From positions 2,934,501-2,998,500 of the forward strand of contig CP131056.1 in the NCBI GenBank assembly GCA_030657355.1: 64,000 nucleotides of DNA, given 5' to 3'. The DNA is from Radicibacter daui. Lineage in GTDB: Bacteria > Pseudomonadota > Alphaproteobacteria > Radicibacterales > Radicibacteraceae. Below are positions 26,984 to 36,778 of the stretch, piece by piece. Position numbers and translations under genes: made by a program. The notes under the pieces are model-generated. The model made no database searches. It saw only the letters and a program-made list of their open reading frames with translations, and was not told the DNA's origin. Within the stretch, counting starts at the first letter, position 1. Each line of letters opens with the position of its first letter.

Positions 26984-27027
26984 AAAGAAACCCCGCCGGC
27001 AGCCGGGCCGGCGGGGTTTCTTTTTTT
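26984..27027. terminator. Strong bidirectional terminator
   Basis: A perfect 17-bp stem (26984-27000 with 27007-27023) and 6-nt loop, with a long T-run on the plus strand and A6 at the other side. It separates the sugar ABC operon from the convergent MFS gene. Confidence 0.93.
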
Positions 27028-27045
27028 AAGGCTCTTGCCGGCAGA

Positions 27046-28368
27046 TCAGCCGACCGCCGCCTTGCGGGTTTCCACGCCCACGGCAAGGGTGGCGAGCGCT
27101 GCCAGCACCAGAAGGCCGGCAAAGATGCCAACCGCCAGCGTCATGCTGTCGGTCACCACCAGCGCCACCGCCGAGGGAGCGGCAAGCCCGCCAAGCCGGG
27201 CCATGGCGCCGGCCATGCCCATGCCGGTCGCCCGGCTCGCCGTCGGATATAGCTCCGGCGTGAAGGCGTAGAGCGCGCCCCAGGTGCCCAGCAGCGCAAA
27301 GCTCATCAGGCAGAGCGAAAAGCCGATGAGAGCCGGCGACGCTGCGAGGGTGAAGAGGAAACAGCCGACCGCGCTCAGGAGGGCAAAACCCGCCAGCGTC
27401 GCCTTGCGGCCCCAGCGCTCGACCCCGTAGGCGGCAAGCGCATATCCCGGCAGCTGCACGATTGCCAGCAGCACGAGGAAATCATAACCGCGCACGAAGC
27501 CGAAACCCTGGCCGGCGAGCTTGGCCGGGATCCAGAGGAAGACGCCGTAATAGGCAACCGACACCAGGAACCACACCGCCATGATGGCAAGCGTGCGCTG
27601 GCGCAAGGTCGGCGACAGCAGGCTGGCAGCGGTTCCACGCGCGGCAATGTCCGAACGCAGTTCGGGCGACAGGGCGCCATTCGCCAGCGGCTCGGCGCCA
27701 TTGGTAATACGCACCCGGTTGATGATCAGCTCGGCTTCGGCAATCCGGCCCTGCTGCAACAGGAAACGCGGCGATTCCGGAATACCGAGGCGGAAGGCAA
27801 ATCCGGCAAAGGCCGGCAGGGCGATGAGCCCGACAACCCAGCGCCAGAGGTCTGCGACCTCCCCGGCCTTGAGCCCCCAGGCAATAAGCGCGATGGCCAC
27901 GGTGCCAACGGCCCAGAAACCTTCCAGCGCCACCAGCCAGCGCCCGCGGCTCTTTGCCGGCAGGAACTCGGCCATCAGCGCATAATCGACCGGCAGGATG
28001 CCGCCGACGGCAAGCCCGACGATGAAGCGGCAGACCGCAAAGACAAGGAAAGTCGGCGAGAAGGCGGAGGCGAGCCCCACCAGGGCATCAAGCGCCACCA
28101 TCAGCAGCAGCACTCGGCGGCGGCCGATCCGGTCAGCCAGGCGGCCGAAAAGCGCCGCGCCGATCATCATGCCGAGAAAGAACACCGTGCCGGATTGCAG
28201 GATCTCCGGCACCGACATGCCGAACCCGCCGGCCAGCGACGCCGCGGTAAAGCCAACCGCCAGCACCTGCATGGCATCGGCCGCCCAGACAAGGCCGAAG
28301 ATCCCCAGCAACCGGTACTGGAACCGTCCGGTGCCGGCCCCCGCCAGCGCCTCTTCAATATCAACCAT
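27046..28368 (-). CDS. MFS metabolite:H+ symporter
   Basis: A 440-aa transporter with 12 predicted helices. It carries the MFS loop motif GRLADRIGRRR between helices 2 and 3, PESPRFL at the central cytoplasmic loop, and the second-half copy GVERWGRK. It falls with the SHS/AAHS-like sugar, aromatic-acid or nicotinate symporters. It is monocistronic between two terminators. Substrate unknown. Confidence 0.9.
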   Translation of the reverse strand: MVDIEEALAGAGTGRFQYRLLGIFGLVWAADAMQVLAVGFTAASLAGGFGMSVPEILQSGTVFFLGMMIGAALFGRLADRIGRRRVLLLMVALDALVGLASAFSPTFLVFAVCRFIVGLAVGGILPVDYALMAEFLPAKSRGRWLVALEGFWAVGTVAIALIAWGLKAGEVADLWRWVVGLIALPAFAGFAFRLGIPESPRFLLQQGRIAEAELIINRVRITNGAEPLANGALSPELRSDIAARGTAASLLSPTLRQRTLAIMAVWFLVSVAYYGVFLWIPAKLAGQGFGFVRGYDFLVLLAIVQLPGYALAAYGVERWGRKATLAGFALLSAVGCFLFTLAASPALIGFSLCLMSFALLGTWGALYAFTPELYPTASRATGMGMAGAMARLGGLAAPSAVALVVTDSMTLAVGIFAGLLVLAALATLAVGVETRKAAVG

Positions 28369-28507
28369 CCCTTGGCACGTCCCCTGTTGCCCTGAAGAGC
28401 TGCCGGCAAAGAGCGAGCCGGCAGGGCAGGATTGTTCATCCCTTGCCGGTCGCGACTTCCCGCCCTTAAGGCCCCGGGGTCAACCGCAATTTTGTGTGCA
28501 CTGCCGC

Positions 28508-28544
28508 AAAAACGTCCGGACCGGCCTGCAAACCCGGTCCGGAC
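28508..28544 (-). terminator. Terminator of the GH64-like gene
   Basis: An 11-bp inverted repeat, GTCCGGACCGG (28514-28524) with CCGGTCCGGAC (28534-28544). On the minus strand it is followed by GTTTTTG. It lies 11 nt past the stop codon. Confidence 0.82.
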
Positions 28545-28555
28545 GCCCTTCAGGC

Positions 28556-29602
28556 TCAGTAGAGCGTGATGGTCATCAGATCTGCAGGACTGCCGCTCAT
28601 GTCGGTTGAGTCATTCTCGACATCGTCCCACGCGAAGGCATAACAGAGCTTGCCGACGCCAAGCGAATGCAGGATGGCCGCATAGGGATTGCTCCCCAGA
28701 TAGTCCGGCGGGCTGTAACGATAGAACATCTTGTGATCGCCCCAGTGCGACGGGCTTTTCGTGAACATGCCGCGATTGATCGCCGTGACCATCATCTGCT
28801 TGATGCCGGCGTCGATGGCCCCGGCGCTGCCGCTGCCTTGCGGCTGAAAGACGCCGGAGCAGGAAAACACCTCATAGGAACTCGGCTTGCCTACGGTGTG
28901 CGGCGACTGGTCCCCGGTGAAAACGAAGGTACCCGAGGCATCGGGATATCCGCTAACGCTCAGCCCGTTGACGGTCAGCTCAAGCGGGTTTGCCTGTGTC
29001 CAGTGTTTCCAGCACTCATCGATATAGGGTTTGAGCCAATCGATACCGTTGAGAGAGCCCGGGCTCAGGATCCGCTGCGAATAAACGAGGCTCGAAACCG
29101 GCACTCCGCCGAACTTGCCCATGATGGCGTCGCGGGAGAGCTGAAAACCGAGCGGGCCGGCCGCACTGCTGCCGGAAAGGGCCAGCGTCAGCGACAGTCC
29201 GAAAAAATCCACACAGGTCGTGTTGCAGTTGAGCCCCGAACCGTTCAGCGTGAACTCGATCTTGTCATAGGTGATCGACCCGTTCGGGCTCTGCGTGTCG
29301 AGAAAATCCGGACCGACGAAGCCCACGCTGCTGATCGGGATGGAAAGCCCTTGCCCGAGCGACAGAAAGCACCGTCCGGCAATGATCGGCCCGGCGAGAT
29401 TGAGCTGCAATGCCTGCGCCGCCGGCATGAAATCGACCGTTGCCGGAAAGCTGTTGCCCGGCTGCGGTGCCGGTGCGGCAGCGAAATCGCCGCTCGATGC
29501 CGATACATACCCCCACTCACCGCCGGCCGTCTGGCCGATGATGCCGAAATAGATGGCCGGATTGTTGGTGCCGCTGCGATTGTCGACGATGCTGAGCTGC
29601 AT
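28556..29602 (-). CDS. GH64-like beta-1,3-glucanase (thaumatin-like superfamily)
   Basis: A 348-aa protein resembling GH64 laminaripentaose-producing beta-1,3-glucanases, with the conserved C-terminal YAFAWDDV segment followed by SPADLMTITLY. Glu116 and Asp132 are spaced by 16 residues, as are the catalytic Glu154/Asp170 pair of the Streptomyces enzyme. GGAGG lies 8 nt before ATG 29602. The start MQLSIVDNRSG has no signal peptide, so secretion is not explained. It is flanked by AT-rich intergenic sequence and possibly acquired from actinobacteria, fungi or another GH64-rich group. Activity remains inferred. Confidence 0.75.
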   Translation of the reverse strand: MQLSIVDNRSGTNNPAIYFGIIGQTAGGEWGYVSASSGDFAAAPAPQPGNSFPATVDFMPAAQALQLNLAGPIIAGRCFLSLGQGLSIPISSVGFVGPDFLDTQSPNGSITYDKIEFTLNGSGLNCNTTCVDFFGLSLTLALSGSSAAGPLGFQLSRDAIMGKFGGVPVSSLVYSQRILSPGSLNGIDWLKPYIDECWKHWTQANPLELTVNGLSVSGYPDASGTFVFTGDQSPHTVGKPSSYEVFSCSGVFQPQGSGSAGAIDAGIKQMMVTAINRGMFTKSPSHWGDHKMFYRYSPPDYLGSNPYAAILHSLGVGKLCYAFAWDDVENDSTDMSGSPADLMTITLY

Positions 29603-29834
29603 GTCAGAGCCTCCAGACTTTTGAAGACTCCCCCCATTCACCGGCACGCCCCGATTGGAGCCAGAAACCGGCTACCGGAAGCCTAACAGCACAGGCCATT
29701 ATTTTAAATAGATATAAAATATACATCTTCTCCTTAATATTACAGCGCATTGACAGGAAGCCTGCGGCGACCGGAAATAGGATTTCCGCCGCCCCTTTCG
29801 GGAGGCGATCCTGCGCCCCGATATCTGGTGAGCC

Positions 29835-30635
29835 ATGCCGGCCAGCCCGCGCCACCCTTCTGCCGCCACCGCCCGCTTCCGCCTGCCTGACGGATTTCAC
29901 CGCGTCACTGCCGCTGCCCGGGATGCGCGCGCCGACGCCCAGCTTGGCTGCACGCTCTGCTTCATCGCCGGCGCGCTCAATGCCGGCGGGTTTCTCGCCG
30001 TCGGTCAGTACACCTCGCACATGACCGGCATCATCTCCGCCATCGCCGACGATCTGGTGCTGGGTGCAACGGCGCTGGTGCTGGCGGGCATCGCCGCCGT
30101 TATTGCCTTTGCCGCCGGCGCTGCCACCTCGGCCATTCTCATCAACTGGGGGCGGCGCCATGCGCCGGAACGGCAATATTCCCTGCCGTTGCTGCTGGAA
30201 GCCGTCCTGCTGATGGTCTTCGGCCTTCTGGGCACCCTGCGCGGCGATCTGCCCTTCTTCGTCGCCGTTACGGCGCCGCTGCTCTGTTTCATCATGGGTG
30301 AGCAGAACGCCATCATCACCAAGATCTCCTCCTCCCGCATCCGCACCACGCATCTGACCGGCATGGTGACGGATATCGGCATCGAGTTCGGCAAGCTCGG
30401 CTATATCAATGGCGCGGTGGATGCAGATACCGGCCTGCCCTATCCGCCGGTACGGGCCGACAAGGCCAAGCTCCTGCTGCTGCTGGCGCTGGTCGGGTTC
30501 TATTTCGTCGGCGCCCTCATCGGCGCGCTCGGCTTCAAGCAGTTCGGGTTCCTGATGGTGGTGCCGATTGCCTGCATCCCGTTGCTGCTGGCAGGCCTGC
30601 CCCTGCTGCTGCCGGCACAGCGCCCGGCGGCCTGA
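29835..30635 (+). CDS. YoaK/DUF1275 membrane protein
   Basis: A 266-aa inner-membrane protein. After a polar N-terminus of about 35 residues come six hydrophobic helices with the family motifs AGALNAGGFLAVGQYTSHMTG and MGEQNAIITKISSSRIRTTHLTG (the family's N..RT.H.TG). The transporter-like role of YoaK proteins is unproven. It is preceded by a 230-nt AT-rich gap and followed by alaX. Confidence 0.88.
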   Translation: MPASPRHPSAATARFRLPDGFHRVTAAARDARADAQLGCTLCFIAGALNAGGFLAVGQYTSHMTGIISAIADDLVLGATALVLAGIAAVIAFAAGAATSAILINWGRRHAPERQYSLPLLLEAVLLMVFGLLGTLRGDLPFFVAVTAPLLCFIMGEQNAIITKISSSRIRTTHLTGMVTDIGIEFGKLGYINGAVDADTGLPYPPVRADKAKLLLLLALVGFYFVGALIGALGFKQFGFLMVVPIACIPLLLAGLPLLLPAQRPAA

Positions 30636-30806
30636 GCCTCCCGCCGCCCGGGGCCGCAACCTTCACCGGCGAGAGCCCGTTCACATTGGGGCGATTTTAC
30701 CGACGGCAGCCGGATGCAAGCGCCTTTCATCCCCGGTGCCGGGACGTTACCGTGCGGCAACCGGCAAGACCCTGCCGCCCGACCTGCCAGCCAGCCGAGC
30801 CACGCC

Positions 30807-31523
30807 ATGAAGACCGATCTCCTGTTCAGGGCCGATGCCTATCTGCGCGAGACCACCGCGCGCGTTCTCTCCGTCGATGACAGCGGCATCGAACTCGATC
30901 GCACCGTCTTCTATGCCCAGGGCGGCGGCCAGCCCGGCGACAGCGGCACCCTGCGCCGCGCCGATGGCAGCGAGATTGCCATCGCCAATACCGTCTACGG
31001 CGCCGGCCGCGACCATATCCGCCACCAGACCAGCGGCATCGCGCCCGAAGCGCTGCCGCAGCCGGGCGAGACGGTGGAACTCATCCTCGACTGGCCGCTG
31101 CGTTATGCGCGCATGCGCGTGCATACGGCGCTGCATCTGCTCTCCGTTGTGCTGCCTTATCCGGTGACGGGCGGCGCCATCGGCGATGGTGACGGGCGGC
31201 TCGATTTCGACATTCCGGAAGCCGGGCTCGACAAGGACGAGCTCAGCAAGCGCCTCAACGAGATGATCATCAAGGATGCAGCGGTTACCGAACGCTGGAT
31301 CAGCGACGAGGAACTGGAAGCCAATCCCGGCCTCGTCAAGACCATGTCGGTAAAGCCGCCGATGGGCACCGGCAAGGTGCGCCTCGTGGAGATTGCCGGG
31401 CTCGACCTGCAGCCTTGCGGCGGCACCCATGTGCGCTCGACCGGGGAGATCGGCACCGCACTCATCACCGCCATCGAAAAGAAGGGCAAACAGAACCGCC
31501 GGGTGCGCCTCAGCCTGGCCTGA
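30807..31523 (+). CDS. alaX: Alanyl-tRNA editing protein AlaX
   Basis: A 238-aa trans-editing factor that hydrolyses Ser-tRNA(Ala). Zinc ligands are intact: His106 and His110 (HTALH), and Cys204 and His208 (CGGTH). The N-terminal beta-barrel half has FYAQGGGQPGDSG. The length fits AlaX-M/II. ATG 30807 is chosen over an upstream in-frame ATG at 30714 because homologues begin close to the barrel. It probably stands alone; the convergent diguanylate cyclase ends 22 nt away. Confidence 0.92.
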   Translation: MKTDLLFRADAYLRETTARVLSVDDSGIELDRTVFYAQGGGQPGDSGTLRRADGSEIAIANTVYGAGRDHIRHQTSGIAPEALPQPGETVELILDWPLRYARMRVHTALHLLSVVLPYPVTGGAIGDGDGRLDFDIPEAGLDKDELSKRLNEMIIKDAAVTERWISDEELEANPGLVKTMSVKPPMGTGKVRLVEIAGLDLQPCGGTHVRSTGEIGTALITAIEKKGKQNRRVRLSLA

Positions 31524-31545
31524 GCCTTTAGCCAAACGGTGGCCT

Positions 31546-33024
31546 CTAGATCCTGCCAACAACAACACGGTTGCGGCCGGAACGCTTGGCCTCATAGAGC
31601 GCAGCATCGGCTGCCGCCACAAGCCCGCCAATCGTCTGGTCCGAGGTGCCGACGGCGCTGACAAGACCGATGCTGAGGGTGATGCGGCTCGCTTCGCTGC
31701 CGCCCTCGCGCCCGGTCGCCTCGGCCTGCTCGCGCAGGCTCTGGGCAATGGCCTCGGCCGCCTCCGGCGGGGTTTCCGGCAGGATGAGGGCAAACTCGTC
31801 GCCGCCAAACCGCGCCGCCAGATCGGCCGGCCGGCGGGCACGGCTGGCGATCAGCTTCGCCACCGCCACCAGCAGGATGTCGCCATTCATATGACCGTGA
31901 CGGTCGTTGAAGTTCTTGAACGCGTCGATATCGATCATCAGCACCGAGAGCGGCAGGCGGGTGCGCATGGAGCGCGCCCATTCCTGCTGGGCGCAATCGT
32001 CAAAGGCACGGCGGTTGGCAAGGCCGGTCAGCGCGTCGGCCCGGGCCATCGCCATCAGCTGGTCTTCCATCGCCATCCGGCGGCGGAATTCACGGCGTAG
32101 CAGCAAAGACAGCGTGATAGCAGACGCCCCCAGAACAAGGCCGATGCCGGCAAAAAGCCAGACCCGCTGCCACCAGCGTGTGAGGATGCCTTCCACCGAC
32201 TGGCCGATCACCACGATGACCGGCACATCCTTGAGCCGCACGAAGCTGTAGACCCGGCGCACGCCATCCACCAGCGACGGACGGGTAAAGGTTCCCTCGC
32301 TCTGGCTGAAGGCTGTCAGCAGCTGGCTATCGAAGGAAAGCTGCCGCCCGGTATCGGCGTTGCCATCGGCGGAGGGCTCACGCACCAGGATGGTGCCATC
32401 GGCACGCAGGATGGTGATAACGGAATCCCCCTCCAGCCGCATGCGGTGGACGAGGTCGAGGAAGTAGTTCATGCGCAGTACTGCCGCGACGATGCCGGCA
32501 AACTTGCCATCGACATCCGGCAGGCGGCGGCTGAGGGCCACACTCGTTTCATTGTGGCGCAGACGACTGGTGAAGGGTTTGCTCAGGTATAGCCCGATAC
32601 CGTCCCGTTCACGCTGGACCGTGAAATAGTCGCGGTCCGCTATGTTCACGCCGCCGGTATTCTCGCCGGACGCAGTGTCGATGAAGTTGCCCCTGGCGTC
32701 GGCCAGAAACATCGAACCGAAATAGGGCTTGGCCGCCGATCGGTCGAACAGCACATAGCGGCGGATTTCCGGGCTCACCGCATCGATGCCCGGCAGCTTC
32801 AGGGCATCGATCGCCCCGTTCAGCGCCAGATCATACAGCTCGACACTGCGGGTAATCTCGCTCTCGATGGCACGGGCGAGGTTAAGGCTGTTGCGCCCGG
32901 AGGTGGCTTCTGCCTCGTGCAGATCGCTGTTGAGGTTATAGACGCCAAAGATGAGCGTCGCTGCCGAGACGATCAGCAGGCCGGCAATGAGCCTTGAAGA
33001 CAGGGTGAAGCGGGTTGCAGTCAT
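31546..33024 (-). CDS. dCache-type sensor diguanylate cyclase
   Basis: A 492-aa protein. It has TM1 at residues 12-30, an extracytoplasmic Cache-like domain of about 250 residues (ADRDYFTVQRERDGIGLYLS and the second lobe VITILRADGTILVRE), TM2 at 288-308, a short linker and a GGDEF domain. GGDEF is at 407-411 and the I-site Arg398-Asp401 is exactly 5 residues before it, so both catalysis and product inhibition look intact. It likely senses a small extracellular molecule. Monocistronic, preceded by a 200-nt gap. Confidence 0.92.
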   Translation of the reverse strand: MTATRFTLSSRLIAGLLIVSAATLIFGVYNLNSDLHEAEATSGRNSLNLARAIESEITRSVELYDLALNGAIDALKLPGIDAVSPEIRRYVLFDRSAAKPYFGSMFLADARGNFIDTASGENTGGVNIADRDYFTVQRERDGIGLYLSKPFTSRLRHNETSVALSRRLPDVDGKFAGIVAAVLRMNYFLDLVHRMRLEGDSVITILRADGTILVREPSADGNADTGRQLSFDSQLLTAFSQSEGTFTRPSLVDGVRRVYSFVRLKDVPVIVVIGQSVEGILTRWWQRVWLFAGIGLVLGASAITLSLLLRREFRRRMAMEDQLMAMARADALTGLANRRAFDDCAQQEWARSMRTRLPLSVLMIDIDAFKNFNDRHGHMNGDILLVAVAKLIASRARRPADLAARFGGDEFALILPETPPEAAEAIAQSLREQAEATGREGGSEASRITLSIGLVSAVGTSDQTIGGLVAAADAALYEAKRSGRNRVVVGRI

Positions 33025-33227
33025 CTTCCGCCACGGGACTGGGCTACGCCGGGCAGAACCATGCTCTTACGAACGGCGTGCCACCAGACGTCAGGATAGC
33101 ACCCCGCAATGCTTCTGCACATCAGGATGCTCAGGTCTGTAATCCTTAAAGCCTAACAGCCCCGGTTCCGGTGACACAGATCAAGAAAGGTTTATTAAAG
33201 GTCGCTCAAAAGGATAGGGGTTTTTAC

Positions 33228-33998
33228 TTAAGGATAGAGTTCGCGTTCTGCCACCCAGCCAGTATTGAAGCGCGGATGACCAAAAATCCGGATCTGGTAC
33301 CAGCGCGTTTCCGCCAGGCTGAGGAAACTGCCAACCACCGTCGCCCGGTCATTGAGGCTGAGGCGCAGCAGCGCCTCCGACCCGGTATTGGGCTCGGCAT
33401 AGACGGTGACGCCGGCCGTGGAAACGCTGATCTGGTCTCCCGGCTGGATGGTGGGATGGCCGGCGGCAAGGCTGGCGGCATCCTCCTGCCGGGTGGAAAC
33501 CGCCTTCCGGACGCTCGCCGTCACCCGTTTATCGAGCTCACCCAACTGGGCGGTCAGCTCCACGGAGGAACGCACGGCAGCAGACTGCCGCTCGTCAAGA
33601 TCGGCAAGGCGGTTGCGCAGGGCTGTAATGTCGGCCTGCTGCTGATCTAGCCGGGTGAGCTGCGCTGCCAGCCCGGCCGGCGGCACCGGCCGGGTCAGCA
33701 CGATGAAAAGCGCGGTGCCGGCAAGGCCGGCGGCAAGCAGAGCCAGCAAGGCGCCGCCGCCCGCAGCCCAAGGCACCCACCGCGGCAACGGCCCCGGCGC
33801 ACCGGGGCCGGAGGGCTCGGCCACCGGCTCATAGGTCAATATCTGCTCTTCCGGCGTCTCGGGCCGGGCAGTTTCTTCCGCCCGCCCGGCAGTCCCTTCC
33901 AGCCCCTCCTCGTCGGGGTCGGGCTCAAGGTCGGGGTGCCAGGCGGCAAGCGCCTGGCGGATGGCGGGGCGATACGGCAGGGAATCCGCCTCACGCAT
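33228..33998 (-). CDS. Single-pass membrane protein with coiled coil and SH3-like tail
   Basis: A 256-aa protein. It has an acidic, Pro-rich cytosolic N-terminus (1-70), one TM segment (about 78-105), a coiled coil (LTRLDQQQADITALRNRL to DERQSA), then a C-terminal bacterial SH3-like domain (TVYAEPNTGSEALLRLSLN to NTGWVAERELYP). This suggests an anchored periplasmic protein touching peptidoglycan. It follows the DUF3775 gene by 14 nt and mutL further up, likely one operon. Function unknown. Confidence 0.75.
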   Translation of the reverse strand: MREADSLPYRPAIRQALAAWHPDLEPDPDEEGLEGTAGRAEETARPETPEEQILTYEPVAEPSGPGAPGPLPRWVPWAAGGGALLALLAAGLAGTALFIVLTRPVPPAGLAAQLTRLDQQQADITALRNRLADLDERQSAAVRSSVELTAQLGELDKRVTASVRKAVSTRQEDAASLAAGHPTIQPGDQISVSTAGVTVYAEPNTGSEALLRLSLNDRATVVGSFLSLAETRWYQIRIFGHPRFNTGWVAERELYP

Positions 33999-34012
33999 GG
34001 CGGCACGCGGGA

Positions 34013-34444
34013 TCAGAGATGCGCATTCTCATAGTCCGATATATCGATGCCGAGTTCCTGCAACCCGGTTTCGATGAAATCGGAAAGCATAGGCTGTGCC
34101 AGACAATAGGAGACGAAGCGGGCCCCCGGCCGGGCGGTGGCCTCATCCAGCGCCTCTTCCCACTGGCTGCCCTCATAATCCCCGCGCCCGATCCACAGGA
34201 TGGCAAGAAATTCAGCCTGCTCGTCATCATTGAGTTCGCCGAGCGCGCCGGCCAGTTCTTCGGCCGTCGCGTCATCCAGCCCGTCCTGCAGCACGTCGAT
34301 CTCCATATCGTCCGGCCCGTCAGAGCCGGAATCGGGATCGGTTGCCTCTTCCTTGACGTCAAATTCCCGTGCCTTGACGGCAATATAGGCCAGCTGCTCA
34401 AGGCTGAGATTGAGGTCGGGCGGCTCCGGCGGGGTGGCGGTCAT
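34013..34444 (-). CDS. DUF3775 domain protein
   Basis: A 143-aa acidic cytosolic protein with the DUF3775 pattern: LNLSLEQLAYIAVKAREFDVK at the N-terminus, and LNDDEQAEFLAILWIGRGDY in the middle. Members are common in alphaproteobacteria and have no known role. It lies between mutL and the SH3-like membrane protein, all on the minus strand. Confidence 0.85.
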   Translation of the reverse strand: MTATPPEPPDLNLSLEQLAYIAVKAREFDVKEEATDPDSGSDGPDDMEIDVLQDGLDDATAEELAGALGELNDDEQAEFLAILWIGRGDYEGSQWEEALDEATARPGARFVSYCLAQPMLSDFIETGLQELGIDISDYENAHL

Positions 34445-34565
34445 GGGCTGGCTCTCTTCCGGTCAGGGACACTGGGCAATTGCAGCACTTGAGACACAGA
34501 CGGCGGGGGCGCGGGCAGGCCGGCAAAAAGGCCGGCTCCCTCACGCCCGTTCACCATAACACTGC

Positions 34566-36533
34566 TCACGAACGGCCGAACAGCCGCTCGATGTCAGACA
34601 GTTTGAGGGTAATGTAGGTGGGCCGGCCATGGTTGCACTGGCCGCTGCCGGGCGTGCGCTCCATCTCGCGCAAAAGCGCGTTCATCTCGTCAACCGTCAG
34701 CGCCCGCCCCGCCCTGACCGAGCCGTGGCAGGCCATGGTGGAACACACCCGGTCCAGCCGCTCGCGCAAGGTAAGGCTGGCTTCCATCTCGGCGAGCTCA
34801 TCCGCCACATCGCGCACCAGCTGCTGGACATTGAGCTTGTGGGCAATCAGCGCCGGCACTTCGCGCACCACCACCACGCCCTCGCCAAAGCTCTCGACCA
34901 CAAGGCCAAGCTCGGCCAAATCCTCCGCGCGTTCCAGCACCCGTTCGGCGCCGCTGCCTTCCAGCTCCACCACCTCGGGCAGCAGCAGGCCCTGGCGCTT
35001 GACGCCGCCATCGACGAAGGCCGCCTTGAAGCGCTCATAGACGAGGCGCTCATGCGCGGCATGCTGGTCGATCAGCACCATGCCACCTTCGGTCTGCGCC
35101 ACGATATAGGTGCCGTGCAGCTGCGCACGCGCCGCGCCCAGCGGATGGGCGGTGAACGGCACAGCCGCCTCATTCGCCGGCGCCTCGGCCACCACACCAT
35201 CTTCATCGTAAGCGACGGTCTCGGTGCGCGCCGATGGCGGCAGCGCCTCCATGAAACTCGCCTGTGCCGGTTCGGCAAAACCGCCGCCGGCCGGACCCGG
35301 GGGCGCGCCCCACTCATAGGCGCCCTGACGTTCGGCGGCAGAGGGCGTGGCCGGCCGCCAGTTGCCCCCGCCCCAGCCGTTCACGGGCACCTGCGGACGC
35401 TGCGGCAGCGTCATGGCGCCCCCGCCCTGCGCCAGCCCGGCCTGAAAACTGGCAAGCGCCGGCGCAGCGTTGGAGGTGGTGGCGAGATGGCTGGCGCCTG
35501 ACAGCGCCTGCTTCAGCGCCGACACTATGAGCCCGCGCACAAGGCCAGGGTCGCGGAAGCGCACCTCCGCCTTGGCCGGATGCACATTGACGTCAACGGT
35601 AAGCGGGTCGGCTTCCAGAAACAGCGCCAGCATCGGATGACGGTCACGCGCCAGAAAATCCATATAGGCGCCGCGCACGGCGCCCTGCAGCAGCTTGTCC
35701 CGCACCGGGCGGCCATTGACGAAGAGATACTGGTACTGCGCCGTCGGCCGGTTGAGCGTCGGCAGGCCGGCATAACCGGTGAGCCTCAGCCCCTCGCGCC
35801 GTGCATCCACCCGCACGGCATTTTCCTGAAAATCCCGCCCCATCACAGCGCCCAGCCGGGCAAGGCGCGCCTCGAACAGCGCCTCCTCGTCCCCGTCCGC
35901 CCCCATCAGCCGGCCTTGCGCGGAAAGCCGCACCGGGCTCTTGCCCTCGGCATCGATGGTAAAGCTGACGAAAGGATGCGCCATGGCGAGGCGCTCGACG
36001 GTATCGACCGCCGCTGCCGCTTCCGTGCGTGTTGCGCGCAGGAATTTGAGCCGCGCCGGCGTGGCATAAAACAGGTCGCGCACTTCAACGCGGGTGCCTT
36101 GCGACAGCGCCGCCGGCATCGGCTCGCCGCGCACCCCGCCTTCGACACTGAGCGCCCAGGCCTCGTCACTGCCTGCCGCCCGGCTCGTCAGTGTAAGCCG
36201 GCTCACCGCGCCGATGGAAGGCAGCGCTTCACCCCGAAAGCCGAGGAACTGCACCCGCAGCAAATCATCATCCGGCAGTTTGGAGGTCGCGTGGCGCTCG
36301 ACCGCCAGCGCGAGGCCTTCCGGGCTCATGCCATGGCCATTATCGGTCACGGAAATCAGCCCACGCCCGCCATCGCGCAGCGCCACCTCGATGCGGGTCG
36401 CGCCGGCATCGAGCGCATTTTCCACCAGTTCCTTCAGCGCCGCCGCTGGCCGCTCCACCACCTCGCCGGCCGCGATGCGGTTGACCAGCGTTTCAGGCAG
36501 ACGGCGAATGGTGCGGGGCGATGAGGAGGTCAT
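34566..36533 (-). CDS. mutL: DNA mismatch repair protein MutL
   Basis: A 655-aa MutL. The N-terminal GHKL ATPase has [17 protein letters not shown] and [10 protein letters not shown] variable Gly/Pro-rich linker covers about residues 340-450. The C-terminal dimerisation domain includes the latent endonuclease motif [12 protein letters not shown] (DQHAx2Ex4E) and CNHGRPTY, as expected for bacteria without MutH. It works with MutS to nick the new strand. Genes downstream are DUF3775 and an SH3-like protein; upstream the sequence turns abruptly AT-rich. Confidence 0.95.
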   Translation of the reverse strand: MTSSSPRTIRRLPETLVNRIAAGEVVERPAAALKELVENALDAGATRIEVALRDGGRGLISVTDNGHGMSPEGLALAVERHATSKLPDDDLLRVQFLGFRGEALPSIGAVSRLTLTSRAAGSDEAWALSVEGGVRGEPMPAALSQGTRVEVRDLFYATPARLKFLRATRTEAAAAVDTVERLAMAHPFVSFTIDAEGKSPVRLSAQGRLMGADGDEEALFEARLARLGAVMGRDFQENAVRVDARREGLRLTGYAGLPTLNRPTAQYQYLFVNGRPVRDKLLQGAVRGAYMDFLARDRHPMLALFLEADPLTVDVNVHPAKAEVRFRDPGLVRGLIVSALKQALSGASHLATTSNAAPALASFQAGLAQGGGAMTLPQRPQVPVNGWGGGNWRPATPSAAERQGAYEWGAPPGPAGGGFAEPAQASFMEALPPSARTETVAYDEDGVVAEAPANEAAVPFTAHPLGAARAQLHGTYIVAQTEGGMVLIDQHAAHERLVYERFKAAFVDGGVKRQGLLLPEVVELEGSGAERVLERAEDLAELGLVVESFGEGVVVVREVPALIAHKLNVQQLVRDVADELAEMEASLTLRERLDRVCSTMACHGSVRAGRALTVDEMNALLREMERTPGSGQCNHGRPTYITLKLSDIERLFGRS

Positions 36534-36778
36534 GATCTGGGACTTATACCCGGCGGGTGCCGGTTACAATAGGAACAAATCAGCAGGATGTAGGCAGACA
36601 GTCCGCCAAACAGCCCCGGTCCGACAATCCAATCAACTCAGCAAAAAATTCACAATAATTAGCTATAATAGATAAATAAATACCTTAAATTAAAATTAAC
36701 TCTTATTATTTCAAAAAAAATCCAGCCTCTTAATATTAATAAGATCCAGTGCGGGAAACATTTTACAAAAATGAGATC

